The translations under genes and the position numbers were made by a program. Below, piece after piece: positions 11,949 to 25,200 of a DNA stretch of 64,000 nucleotides (within the stretch, counting starts at the first letter, position 1; the number at the start of each line of letters is the position of its first letter). The notes beneath the pieces are model-generated. The model was not told the origin of the DNA and searched no databases. It was given only the letters and a program-made list of their open reading frames with translations. Origin of the DNA: Rotaria sordida. Lineage: Eukaryota; Rotifera; Eurotatoria; Philodinida; Philodinidae. The stretch is from positions 129,410-193,409 of the forward strand of contig CAJNOL010000075.1 of assembly GCA_905250125.1 (NCBI GenBank), written 5' to 3'.

Positions 11949-14900
11949 ATGTTTATTATTTGGTTTATTTATCAATTCTGGATATTCATTCAAGGTAAAT
12001 AAAAGAAAAAAAACACACTGTTTTTTTTTTATTCTCTCTTTTTTTTTGTGTTTCAATAAGGAACTTCATTAGCTTTATCATTTACTCGTGATTTACGTAA
12101 TTTAACTATTATTTATAAACCTAATACTTTTATTTATCATATTTGTCAAATATCACATTCAATTAATTCTAAACGTATACGTTGGCATTATGAATCTTTA
12201 AATGATACAAATAATGATAGAGATATATATTGTAAACAATTATTTCAAAATAATAATTGTTTTGATTTTTATTATGGACCATCAATAAGTGTATTAGTTA
12301 TTAAAGAACCTAATATGTTTATTGGAAAATATACATGTCAAATTAATTTAAATTCAACATATGAAATAAAATCTATGGGTTGGATTGATATTAAATTACC
12401 TTTAAATAATATTAATGAAAATAAACAATTAATGAAAGTTTATAATGAAAATGAATTAGAAAAATTAGCTATTTATTATAATGTACCATTTATTTTGGAT
12501 GTAAATAATTTAACATCATTTAATAAACGAATACAATTAGGTGGTATATTTTATACCGAATGTAAATCAATAGAAAGTTTCTATCCAATGAATTTTTTAT
12601 GGATACATTTACAAAATATATCAGAAAAAATGAAAACAATACGTTTTATTCAACATGATGGAAATCGAATAATTATTAAAGAAAATAATTATTCAAGTAA
12701 GTTTTTTATATATTGATAGATGTTTGATAATAACTAATCGATCGAAACTTTTGACTACTTTGAAAGTATTTCCAAGGAGTTCAAAGCTGGAATTTTATGC
12801 TCTTTGTAAATGTAGGCTTAGGAATTTTCCTGAAAACAATGAGATAATTTTTTGAAAGGTCAAAAACAGAAATGGTTTAGACGGGATAGGCGCTGCCAAC
12901 TATTCTTTCTTATCACGTTACACGTACATTCGACTAATAAATTGAAAAACGAGACTGAAAACAATAAATGCTCTTAGCATAAAAAATTCATATGACATAA
13001 TACCACATTCATTCAGTATTTTCTTCTATTGTATCTGTCATCAAAAGTAATTTCATTTTGAATATGAGAACTAAAATCAAATAAAATAGTATCATAGACA
13101 ACAGAAATTGTTTTTTATTAACAGGATTGCCACCTCTTCAAGACAGCAAAGCTGGGTTTTTTTGTATGTTCTTCGTATTTCTATGTATTTAATTAACTTG
13201 TTATTTCTTTTCATGGCAGTTCTTTATTTTAAAAATTCCGAAATATTAAAAATAATTGAAACAGAAAATGTATATTTTATTAAGCATATCATTTTTTTTT
13301 AATGTAGTTATATTAACTATTTAAATACTATTCAATTAGCAAGTCTTTTTTGAGACAACAGATGTTTGTGCAACAATGAAATATTTCACCTGTTGATATT
13401 TAATATCAAAAATCATGAGATGAATGTCTCACTGTCGATATTGATGTTGCTTGCTGAAAGAGAACATAGGATGAATTATATAGACTGTAGACGACAGCTG
13501 CAACAATTTTATTGTCTCAAATTTTTTCAATAAAAATTAAGCTAAAGCAATCCTATCAATTAAATACTTCATTCATATACATGTATATGAAAATTTCAGG
13601 GATATAAAATGATAATAGGATGTTTTTCAGAATGTAGCTTGAAATAGAATCGTAGCATTCTTGATGATATTGATATCAAATTGCTTATCAATCATTTGGA
13701 GTTTTGTCTTATGTAATAACTGAATACAATGTATGTTTTTGTTTTTGTTGGATTACTGCTCAGACATAATAATATTTGAGAATAAATCAATGGTTGAATG
13801 AATACAATATTAAACCGATTCGAGCAAAATCATATCGATTTGACATTTGTTTATGATATATTCGAAATTACCATATATTCAACATATAATAATTCGATAA
13901 AGAAAATGTCACAAATAATTATAATTCAAGTGTATAATAAATTAACTGTCAAAATTTAATTCTTCTCAGTTTCTTTCGACATTTTGAATTTTAATACAAG
14001 AAAATATTTATATTTATCTTAATAGAGATTTTTTATTTTAAGACATGTTTGTCTTTTTTTTTTTTACTTTAAGGTTCATTATCTATATCTTCAGTTGATC
14101 ATTCGGATGATGGTGATTATGTTTGTATAGCTTCAAATGATTTTGGTCGATCATTTTCAAATAAACGTTCATTAATTGTTATCGGTAAGAATTCAAAAAA
14201 AAAAGTTCAATTAAATAATGTTATGTAGTTCGATGTGCATGTATACAAGTTTTAACAGTATTTAGAACGCATGGTTTTGCTACGGATACACAACAATCTT
14301 CAAAATAATAGTTATTAACATAATGATATAAAAGATCTTGTTTGTATTGCTAATAATTATCCTATTCTGAATGTCGCTTGGATTTGAGGTGTTTATAATT
14401 AAGTCCTTTTTTTCTTTCTTTTCTATTTCCGATTTGATTCTTCTTGTATGCAAAAAGATTTTTATTTATATTATTAAATCAGATCTAAATTTATATGGAA
14501 ATAATATGTTTGTTTTGAACTGTAGAATTTTTTTTTTATAGATACTCAAATAAAACCATTATTAAGTTTTAGTAATGTAAAAAGTCGAAGTGTTATTTTG
14601 AATTGGAATATATCAAATGAACGTTATGATTATTTTAATCATTTCATTATTTATTATCGTCGTTTACATAATTTTGAGGAAAATATAAATGAATATGATG
14701 AAATGATTAATATTCAAGATTATGAACAAATTCTTATTGATCCACGTATTATAAATTATAATTTTACATTTCAAGTAAGACAAATAAAACGAAAGAAAGA
14801 CTGGTGATGATTATTTCTTTTTCTTTTTCTTTTTTTTTTTGATGAAATAATTAGATAATCGATCTTATTCCATTTACAAAATATGAATTTCGACTTCAAG

Positions 14901-17606
14901 GTTTTATTAGTGATACACCAACAGATTATTCAAATCCAGTTTTTATTATAACACTCGATACTATACCACAGAAAATCGAAAATCTTCATGGTTATGTATG
15001 GAATGAAACATCAGTTGTTGTTCATTGGACACCACCTAATTCAACAAATGGACCTAATTTTGTAAGAGAGAAAGCAAGAAAATTATATTTTAATAATACA
15101 AAACTGAAAAAAGGAAAAATATCCCTGCCTTTTAGTATGAAGTGCTGCATAATGCCAAATTCAATAGCCCGAAGTCTTCCCTACAATTAACAATAGCTAT
15201 AGCTTTGGAAAGAAAGTTAATCTGGCGCAGAATTCTTGCTGGATATGATCTCATACTCAGATCCGGTACAGCAATTAATGAGATCTCGATGTCAGAAAAT
15301 ATTTTTAATTTTTTCAAACTTTGAGAACAGGTCACAAAAGTGAAAACGATATTGTGTTTACTAAAAGAATTTTGCTTTTCACGAAAATTCGCCTATGCAC
15401 CATATAACGAAGTCACTGAATATATGGAGAGAAAAATGAATTATCAAAAAGATAAATATGTATTATCATGATGAAAAAAACATTCATGCATCCATAATTA
15501 TGATATTTTGATAACAATAATACGTTTCATTTCAGTGTCACCAGCAACAAGCAAATGAATACTTAGCGAAATTGATCGGATTTCAGAAGTAGAAAAACAT
15601 TAAATGAATTCTGAATCACTTTCGTTTTTTTTTTTGGTTGTTGTTTATGGAAGAAACGAAATAATATACTTTTTCATATAAAATAACAGTTTGAAAACTG
15701 TACTGTGACTGTGAAAGTATCTGCAGGATGTGGGAAGAATTTGCAGAATATAAACATATTCATTTCTCGAGAATTAACATCAAGTTCACGCCTTCCCTCC
15801 CATAGCACTGTGTTTTTATAATTCTGTTCTGTTCTATACGTCTCAATCTACTCGTTCGTCGACGGCCTACACATTCTGTTCGTATATCAAGGTGGTTCGA
15901 TTCTGCAAACCATCGCTCGTGACTCATATTATCTGTGCTCATTATTTCATATTGCTATATGTTTATTCTTTGCTTTAATTATTTTTTTTCTTCATAAAAT
16001 TACTTGTAATCAGCATTACGTCCTTTAGGTCTTATCATAGATAGAAGGTTAAATAAACCGCAAATAATCAGTATGTGTCGGATGTCAATTTGCTTTGATC
16101 GGATATCGGAGTCCGGTTGCAGAAAATTGTGCCTATACAGAAGACTAATCACATACTAGCCACAAGAGCAGGTGTATGTCACAGCATAGTCATCATATTA
16201 ACGAATGGATGATGTAAGATGAATAGCCGTTAGTGACTTGTCCAAGGTCATTCTATAGTGAATGATACTGACGTTTGCACGTAGTAACATATGGATACGT
16301 GTAATATATGAACTATTTCCTCTATTACATTTCTGGAGAAGAATAATAAAGAGATGTATCCTAAAATAAATAGAATAAAATAATCTTACTATGATTAGCA
16401 AGAGCAACTACATTAGTCTCGTAGGAATTGCACTAACAGCTTTTTATTTATAAATTTTCATAACATAACAATGATAGTCGAAAGTTTTATCTTTAGATAC
16501 AACTGATTTAAATCTAATTAATTTTATAATTATAAATATTTTTCATTCAAAATAGAATATGAAGAATAATCTTCAAAACTAAATCAACTGTCAAAAATGA
16601 TATTGAAAAAAGTCTACTGTACTTACTACTTTCCCCAATATGTGATGGTACATTACAATTAACAATTTATTTTCACTATAAATCTAAATAACCTTTTTGT
16701 AATAATTTTCTTATTTACCATCTAAGTAACGTTATATCATGTTTCATATTTGTAATTCCGTTGAGATTTCACTAACACTTTCTTATCAGCATCTTCGAAT
16801 TCTCTTATGTATTTTTTTTTTGTTTTGTCTAAGAACAATGTCAATCAAATAGACTATAGGTACATATAATCTTTTTGACTTTGATTCCAAAACTATCTCA
16901 TCTATGATAACTGCTAAATTATCTAGCATAGTTGATCATTAAGTACTGATAAGCCATATATGGTATACTGAATGTTTATCTACTATTTTAGTATTACATT
17001 CTCTACTATACAATGAATACATCCATTCCATTTTCTCAATGGTCTAATATTATCATTCATACATATCCATTTTATATTATTTCATTACCAATATCGAATA
17101 ATTTTCAAATATTTATTCGTATTGCTAGTGTTAATGCAAAAGGTTTAATATTAAGTGATTTTCATATAATTAATAATAGTTTATTAAATAATCGTTTGAT
17201 ATTAACAATAAATAAATTTCAATGTTTTTCAAATAATCAAAATCAATTATTAACTCTTCAATGGTCTATCGATAATAAATCTCATTTACATATTAAAAAC
17301 TATCTTCTATATTATTCTGATTTAACACAGAATAATAATTTTATTCGATTATTAATAATTCCAATTGACTTACTTTCAATAAATCGTCAATCAATATATA
17401 ATGTATTGAAATATGAATTTAATATATCTTTATTAAATTTAAATTATAATCAATATCATATTTTACGTTTTTATTTATTTACTATTGATCAATATCAAAA
17501 TCAATTATTCACAACACTTTCACCTATTTACTATATATTTACAAGAAAATCTGGTAAGAATAACAAAAATTTTCTTTTTTTTGTATCAGAAATCGTGATC
17601 GATTGA
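11949..17606 (+). CDS. LAR-like: LAR-type receptor phosphatase locus, N-terminal block: signal, Ig x2, FN3 x3
   Basis: Exons 11949-11994 (MFIIWFIYQFW..., signal-like), 12061-12696, 14074-14184, 14542-14774, 14855-15061 and 16992-17553 join in frame. Exon 2 has one Ig domain (Cys, Trp, YTCQI) and starts a second, completed in exon 3 by the Ig signature DDGDYVCIASNDFG. Three divergent FN3 domains follow (ILNW...FIIYYRR; VVHW...YYILYYT; LQWS...NYLLYYS). Asn-rich with many NxS/T sites. Exon 6 has a good phase-1 donor (GTAAGA at 17554), the phase used by every following FN3 exon, so this most likely continues into the block at 18747-36425. Without splicing it stops at 17606 as a 615-aa protein with no membrane anchor. 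Exon 1 is the least certain. Introns 12697-14073 and 15062-16991 are long and show no gene. Confidence 0.75.
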
Positions 17607-18746
17607 TGTTATGATAGAAATCGACTGTCAAGGATGATTTCTATCCATCTTATCTGTTGTTCATAATAGCATATATATATATACATATCATTGTCTGTGA
17701 TACATGAGAATTTGCTTGTTTGATCTTTGCATGTGGTAATCAATACATATATATACAGAATCAATTGGCTAGTCTGTTTCTTGTTGGATTATCTCTTGAC
17801 TTATCTTAAAGAAAGAATAAGTAACGTTTTGTTTTTAATCATATTCTATTCAGATAATTATCTGTATTGCTAATAGTAAAAAAGAAAAGGTTGTGTGAAT
17901 GAGAAGAATTACTTTAATAATAATGTAGTACAGTTGGTCAATCATAGAAAAAGAATAATAACGAATGAGAAAGTTAATTTATCTATTTAATTTCTTTTCT
18001 CTTTTATATATAATTATTATGTATGTTGTACGGTCTAGTAGAAAAATGCAAGTGTTAGACGACCAATAAATGCATATCTATTAAACATGTGATTATCACA
18101 AAAGACATTTTTATCGCCTGATTAGAATAGTGTTGTCTATCGTAAAAGGCTATCTATTGTTTGCGTCACATGCAACTGTTTATAATTTATACAGAACAAA
18201 ACCTAACAATTTCTTATGGGTAATAGTAGTAGACAAATCTACAATTGACCAAGTAATGTGTGAAGATAGATGACAGTCAGAAAGATGAAATGAATAATGG
18301 TGAAGTCATTAGACGACCATCGGTCGGCATGATCTATTTCTTATGTCTGTCGTTTTTTTTATCCGTTCTCTCGTTTTTTTTTTCTTCTTTTTTTCATCGT
18401 CCATTTTCTCAATCTATACAATATACATGGAGAAACAATACAATCATGTTCAAACAATATATTTCTCGTTTTCTTTTTTCTCTTTGGGCTGAATAGTAGA
18501 CGATGATGATGATGATCGAGGTCGTGTTTCTCGCTCTTTTTCCATTCTCTATTTCCTTTTCTTCTTCTATTTGTATGTAGAGTGTCAGAAAAAGAAGACA
18601 AAAAAAGAAAAACACCAGAATTCTTCGTTTTTCTTTCACACTGTCGATCAACTGTCCAGTTTGGCTATTTCTCTACTTATTGTTTATTTGATCAACACTA
18701 GATGACCGATTATTTTCAATTAATATAAACAATTATCAAATTTTCC

Positions 18747-19221
18747 ATGATTTATTTTATTGTTTTCTACACAATATTCATTTTAATAACAAATAATTTT
18801 GCACAAATTCCAAATAATATACGTATAATATCAACAGATAAAGATTTTATTCGTTTATCATGGACTAAACCTGATCGTTTAACATCAATATATGGTTATA
18901 TTATAAAATATCGTCCAATAAATTCAAATCAATCATGGATTGTACGACAAACAAATACAACACAAATTATTTTAAATGAACTTCGTCCTATAACAAAATA
19001 TGAAATTATTTTACAAGCTTATACAAATTCGTCATATACAGATTCATCTGGACCATCAACACGTATTGAAGCTATGACAGATGAAACAGGTAAAATAAAA
19101 TATCCTGTTCATTTACTTATAAGTTATATGTGAAATATAAATAAGAAATGAGAATAGATGTTGTGCGTGATAAAATAAAAAAAGAAAAAGAAAAATGAAA
19201 TATCTCGTTTAAGAATATTTA

Positions 19222-19261
<40 letters not shown>

Positions 19262-22200
19262 AATTATGAATGATTATATTTTTTTAACAATAATATTTGA
19301 AACATAGAACATCTGTTAGAGTTTTTTTGTAACTTTAAAAGAAAAAAAGAATCTGACATTTTATATTAAGTATATAGTTTATTAAGCATGGATACATTTA
19401 GTATAATTGTAATTAGAATTTATTTCCGGTATTCATCACTAGGGTTTTCAATGATTATCAATAGAATTAGATCCTGTTAGTAGTTATGATTCACAATGGG
19501 AAAGAATTCTTTTTTTTTTGTGATTTCTTAATATTATAACTAAATTGTTATATTCAGTGGCACATAGTCAAACGAGATAGGGCAATTACAATTAAATTTT
19601 AATGTACATGTTTTACAAAAAAAAAAAAAAAAGAAAGAGTGAAGAGTACTGATTAACATAACTCATTATTTTTTCAATAGTATCCATAACATATTCTTTT
19701 GTTCTGTTGAAAAAGAAATATGACTTTATAAATGAAATATGAATGGTACTTTATCATTTGTCTTAACACATAATCTATCAAAGGTATGAATGAAAATAAT
19801 TTCATTCATTTTATTATTCATCATAATTATCATCTTCATTCAACTTCAGAGTCTTCTTAACAATCACATCGATTGACATGTGGGGAAAATACAATACATT
19901 AATCATTCGACGTATGTGCACATGTCAAAATATTGGTCGTATAAATGATAATATTCAAACAGTTATTTTGTTCGATAAATGAAGGTGAAAATTGTGTCTA
20001 TAATATAAAATAACTAGAGAGTATTTACTTTATTTGCCTCGCGGATAAAGAAAATAATCTTTTTTTGATTACATCCTACATCGATGATAAGCTTGTGAGT
20101 TGATTTTTTTCTTTTAAGTTATGAATAATTATAAGTTACATTGAACAAAGCTACTGAAATAATAATAGTCTTTTATATTGTGAAGTTAAAAAGCTATTTG
20201 ATTAGAAAATGTCATATAAAATGGTGTTATGATTTAAGTATTTTATTTACATTTTATATAATAAATATTTGTTGAGCTTCGTAGGAGGATTACCAGATTG
20301 AAAAGTTATAAATTAGAAGTTTGGTTTGGAACATTAATTTTTTTTTTTTGACGTTTAAATACATAAATTGTCTCTTCACTTATATTCATCTTCGAATTTG
20401 TAATTCACACATAAATCGATGTCAATTTAATATATTAGAATTATCATGTGAAAAAGTTCTTTCTTAAACTTAACGAAATTGTTTATTCAAATCACTTCTT
20501 TTAATAAAATAATTGGTTCAGTTTAGTTCAAAAAGATTTTAAATTCAAGAGCATGTATACTTTTAATAGTCTCGAAGTTCTGTACTCTATATAATGATTA
20601 CAGTAGTATAATGAAGGTATATTAATTTCTATAAAAGAGTTAATTTCGAAGTATCTGGCAATCTTAATTTATAATGATTAGAAACGATCGTTAGTTTTTG
20701 ATGTTTCTATTTTCTTGAAATTATCTATCATAAATCGTTTTTCAATATAGATTTCTATTTTAATAATGAAATATTTACCCGAATGAAATTGATCTGTTTC
20801 TTTTTTTTTTCTTTTTTTTATCGTCAAGTCTTTATTTACTATTTAATATATGAAGTATCAAAAAGTTCTTAAGATGTTCTTTCAAGCTCGTAAAAATTTC
20901 TTTAATTATTCATAAATAACAAGTCAAAAGAAAATGAAATTAATTCATAGAATGAACATTGATGTGATCAAGACAAAGTCTTGTTATATACATGAAACGA
21001 ACATACTCAATTCTATTAAAAAGTAATATAACTTGCTTGGTTAGATCATCGTGTCATATATTTTTATGAATATATGTGCGTGACTTTTCTAGCAATAAGA
21101 ATACTAGACGAAGAGACCTACTGTGAACATAAGGCATTTGTTTAAAGTAGAAAAAAAAAAAAAGAAATATTCCCAGTAGAATACATATATTCTGGTTGTC
21201 ATCATCATCATCATCATCATTTAACTTCTTTTTTTTTCAATTACACCGAGTCGTTGTAAGCCAAACTACAGCATATAGAAAGAGGAGGGGAAAAAACACA
21301 GAAGAGAGAATCAATACAGATATTAGAAGGCTTGATTATACAACCGACAAATGAGTTTAGTAATGGCAAGGTTTATGAGACTATTAGTAGACGAAAGCAA
21401 AAGAGAAAGATGTGTCAGTTATGCCTGATTGAATTGCATATAAGACAAGTATATTTGTAACGGAAGATGACACATTCAAGGTTGATTGTCCTCTATATTT
21501 CACTCATTCATAAAACAATATGAAAAGAACAGACAGGTTTTTCTTTTGTCGCCTGAAAAATACAAATTCTCAATGAATTTCAAATGACAATTGTCATTGA
21601 GCTTCTTTGTCTTTTACTAGAAAACATAATCATCCAACAGACAGAGAATGATTCTGTTCAATAAACATATATCATATTTAATAAGAACATAATCAATGTC
21701 TTGTTATGTTTTCATGTATTTAATTAACATCATATCATTGGAATGTTCAAAAAAAGAATAATAGAAAACAAAAAAAAAATTTCTTTTTTTCTTTTTCAGA
21801 GCTGAAGTTGAATATTGCTAGAAACACTAATTTAGCAATGAGATACATTTTTATGCTGATGAAGTAAATAGAACAAACTGCTCTTGCAGCTTGTTGAGTA
21901 TGAGATGGGAAGAGAGAAAGAGAAGGGAAGAGAGAGACAGAGACACAAAGAGAGAGAGAAACACAGAAAAAGGAAAATAAGTTTACATGGGAAGAAAGGA
22001 AAAGGAAAAAAAGCAATAGTCGTTTATTATAGAGTTTTGGCCATTGCATAAATATTTTCTATACAAATGTGGTTATTATTGATCTTACTTTCAATTCTAG
22101 TTCCACTTGTTGCACCTATTAATGTAAGTGCACATATGATTAATCAAACAGCAGCCAATATATCATGGATATATCCACTTGATTCCAATAATCCAGATGA

Positions 22201-25200
22201 TATATCATTACTTGGTGGAATGATTAAAGGTTTTTATGTTATTGTTTTTGCACCTGATTCAATCCAGCCACCAATTGTTCATCGAAATTATCAAGGTACT
22301 ATTGGTACACAGTATTGGGATATTGTAGGTAATTTAATACCTGGTACAACATATCATGCACAAGTTAAAGCATTTACAAAGAAAGGTGATGGAAAACCAA
22401 GTGTAGCTTATATATTTACAGTACCAAAAGAAGATTCTCGTAAGTTAATAAAAACAAAAAAAAAATAAAAGTTCTACTTAGCGTGTATAAAAATACAAAA
22501 CAAAATGATTGATCATAATGAGATACTTCAGTGATCTGTGTGTGTATTCAACAGTAAATTGATAGGAAAATCAATAATAAACTTTCTTATGTAATTGACA
22601 AGTTTTTTTTTTTCTTCTTTCTCATACTGATGAGTTATATATCTATCAATGGTTATCTACATATATATATATAGAAAATTTGTATATATCCTCTCTCTAT
22701 GAAGATAAATGAGTTTAGTCCAAAATTCAGGTTGATACATAGACAGGTTATTATTTAATGAATAAATATGTGTTAGTTATATAATTAATTTGCTGAAACA
22801 ACGGGAAATGTTTTTTTGGTGAACAGAATGTTGTATCTAATTTACTAGAACTGCTGCTGGGAAAACTTGTTTTTTTTTTCCTCCAATCATTCTTGCATCA
22901 TATATATGTATACATGGTATAGATCACTGTGAGTAGTAACTAGATGTATGTATATAGTAATCACGAGCAACTGATCAATTTTTTTAATTTTTATCATATA
23001 AAGATTTGTCGTTCTATATGACATATATATGGAATTTATTCTTGTTTAACTTTGAAAAACAAATAACATGCCTTTATTGGAACAAATTTCTAAATAGATT
23101 TAACAAGAATAAATCAAAACTAATTCAATGTGTTCATTGACTAAGTGCAGATGATCTTTCAACAATAATAAATATCATCTATATGAGTAGTAGTTGATCA
23201 TAAATTCTTATCAACTATCAACACTTGAATAGTATTGATGAATGTAACAAGGTTCTTTTACACATATATATACTTAATAAATATAGTTATATATATAATA
23301 AAATATTTATTCTTGTAGGCGAGACAAGACTTTTTTTTCTTGCTAAAAACAATTTTCTTGTAGTAAAGAATTCAATCATATAGGAGTATAGATTAAGAAA
23401 TAGAAAAAAAAAAGAAAGGATGTGCAAAACAAAAGAAAGAATTGATGATTTGAATTAGTACTAGAAACAACAACGAAAAAAAAAAAAAAGAAATGGATAA
23501 ACTAGCCTTAGGCATACTTGACCGGATGATTGATAATAAAAAAAAAATCGAACAATTGATTGATCAGTACAATGATTAAATTTTATACTCTCAGACAAAT
23601 GTTTTTAGTCTATAATTTCCTATGTAATCATGTTTCTTAAAAAAATAATTTCAATGAACGATGTCTAGAGGTTTAATCAAATAGCTTTTCTTTTTTTATT
23701 TTTATAGATAAATTTGTAGACGACGACTATACTGGATATAGATTAGTTAAGCAAGAAAAAAAAGAAAGCTTACAAATTGACAGAATACATCGAATAAATG
23801 TATAATTTCGATAAGAAGATTTTGTTGTCAGAGGTTTGATTAGTAATTACATTGCAAGAAATGTTCTTATTGAAAAAAAGAAAATAGATGATGACATTGA
23901 TTTGGTCGTTGATAGAAAAGATAACGATGATGATGTCAAGGTATAAGGTCATTTATTTGGAATGATCCGTTGAATTGATAAAAAATGGATTTATAGTATT
24001 ATTAGTAATAAATGATGGTATAGAAGAATTATTCAAAAGAGAAAAAACAATTGATATAAATTGAAAATATCATTGTTGATTTTAAATAATGGACTGTATA
24101 AAAATGAAAGGAATATTTCTAAATGTAATAGAACAAATGTTGTAATTAATATTTTTTGACGAGAAAATTTTCTTCCAGTTCGATTAAACAATTTCATTCA
24201 TACTTTTTTTCTTTCCTGGAGAAAAATCAGTTACAATATTCTTTCAACATTTCATAGTGTAATATTTGCTAAAAGAATATCAATTCGATGAATTTTTCGT
24301 CAAATCTCAAACATAGATTTGAATGTTTTTCTAAAAACAAAAATATCAATCTATTGAATTAAATTCTAGACAACAAAAAAATATTCTTTGATCAAAATAA
24401 CTTCTAGACCAATCTATAATATTACATTTACTATTGATAAGTGTTGATATTTTATATTTTTAAAAGCATTATCGAATATTCTTTGATGTGTGATTGATCA
24501 TGTGATGAATTGATTTCTATTTCTACAAATAGTCATATTATCATTTATGATAAGATAATTATTATATTTCACCTAGTGAGCAAAACAAAAGAGAGATCGA
24601 TTTAGACTACATAAAAGAATCATAATATTTAAATTTGAGTATAAATCAAAAATAGAATTAAATTGTTTTGTTTTTTTTTTTGTTGTATTTAGGAAATTTT
24701 TCTCCAAGTAATTTAACTGCATATATAGTTAATGCTCATACATTAAGTGTCACATGGGATTTACCATCTAATGTAAATGATATCGATAAAATCTATATAA
24801 CAATTATTGAACTTAATCAAATAAATCGAACAATTCAAATGCAATCATTTGATAATACAATTAAAAAACTCGATATTCAAATCAATGATAATGAACCATA
24901 TAGTATTCATCAAAATACAACTGTACATTTTTCTGCACGGTGTTTAAATCGTAATGGTCAAAATTCTTCAACAATTGATTATCAACTTTATATTAATATG
25001 TTAAGTAAGTTTATCGTTTTTATTTTTTTATGCAAGAAAATCTTTTCTCCTACTAATACAATGGCATCCTGTTGTAAGCAAAAAAAAATATAAGCGCACA
25101 TTTCGATGAGTATTACTCGTTTATTATTATATACGGAAAATAAAAAAAAAAGGATCATTGATAGACATTGAATGAAAAAAAGCCGAAGGTCTTTTGCATT

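Noticed and set aside
18359..18651. Lys/Arg-rich ORFs on the minus strand
   Set aside because: Translations of a T/C-rich tract in a LAR intron; low complexity only.
18747..18806. Signal-peptide-like start ([16 protein letters not shown]) taken as proof of a new gene
   Set aside because: T-rich intron tails here often read as hydrophobic peptides; the tail before the 22101 exon looks just as convincing ([13 protein letters not shown]) yet has a clear acceptor in phase. Kept only as an alternative.
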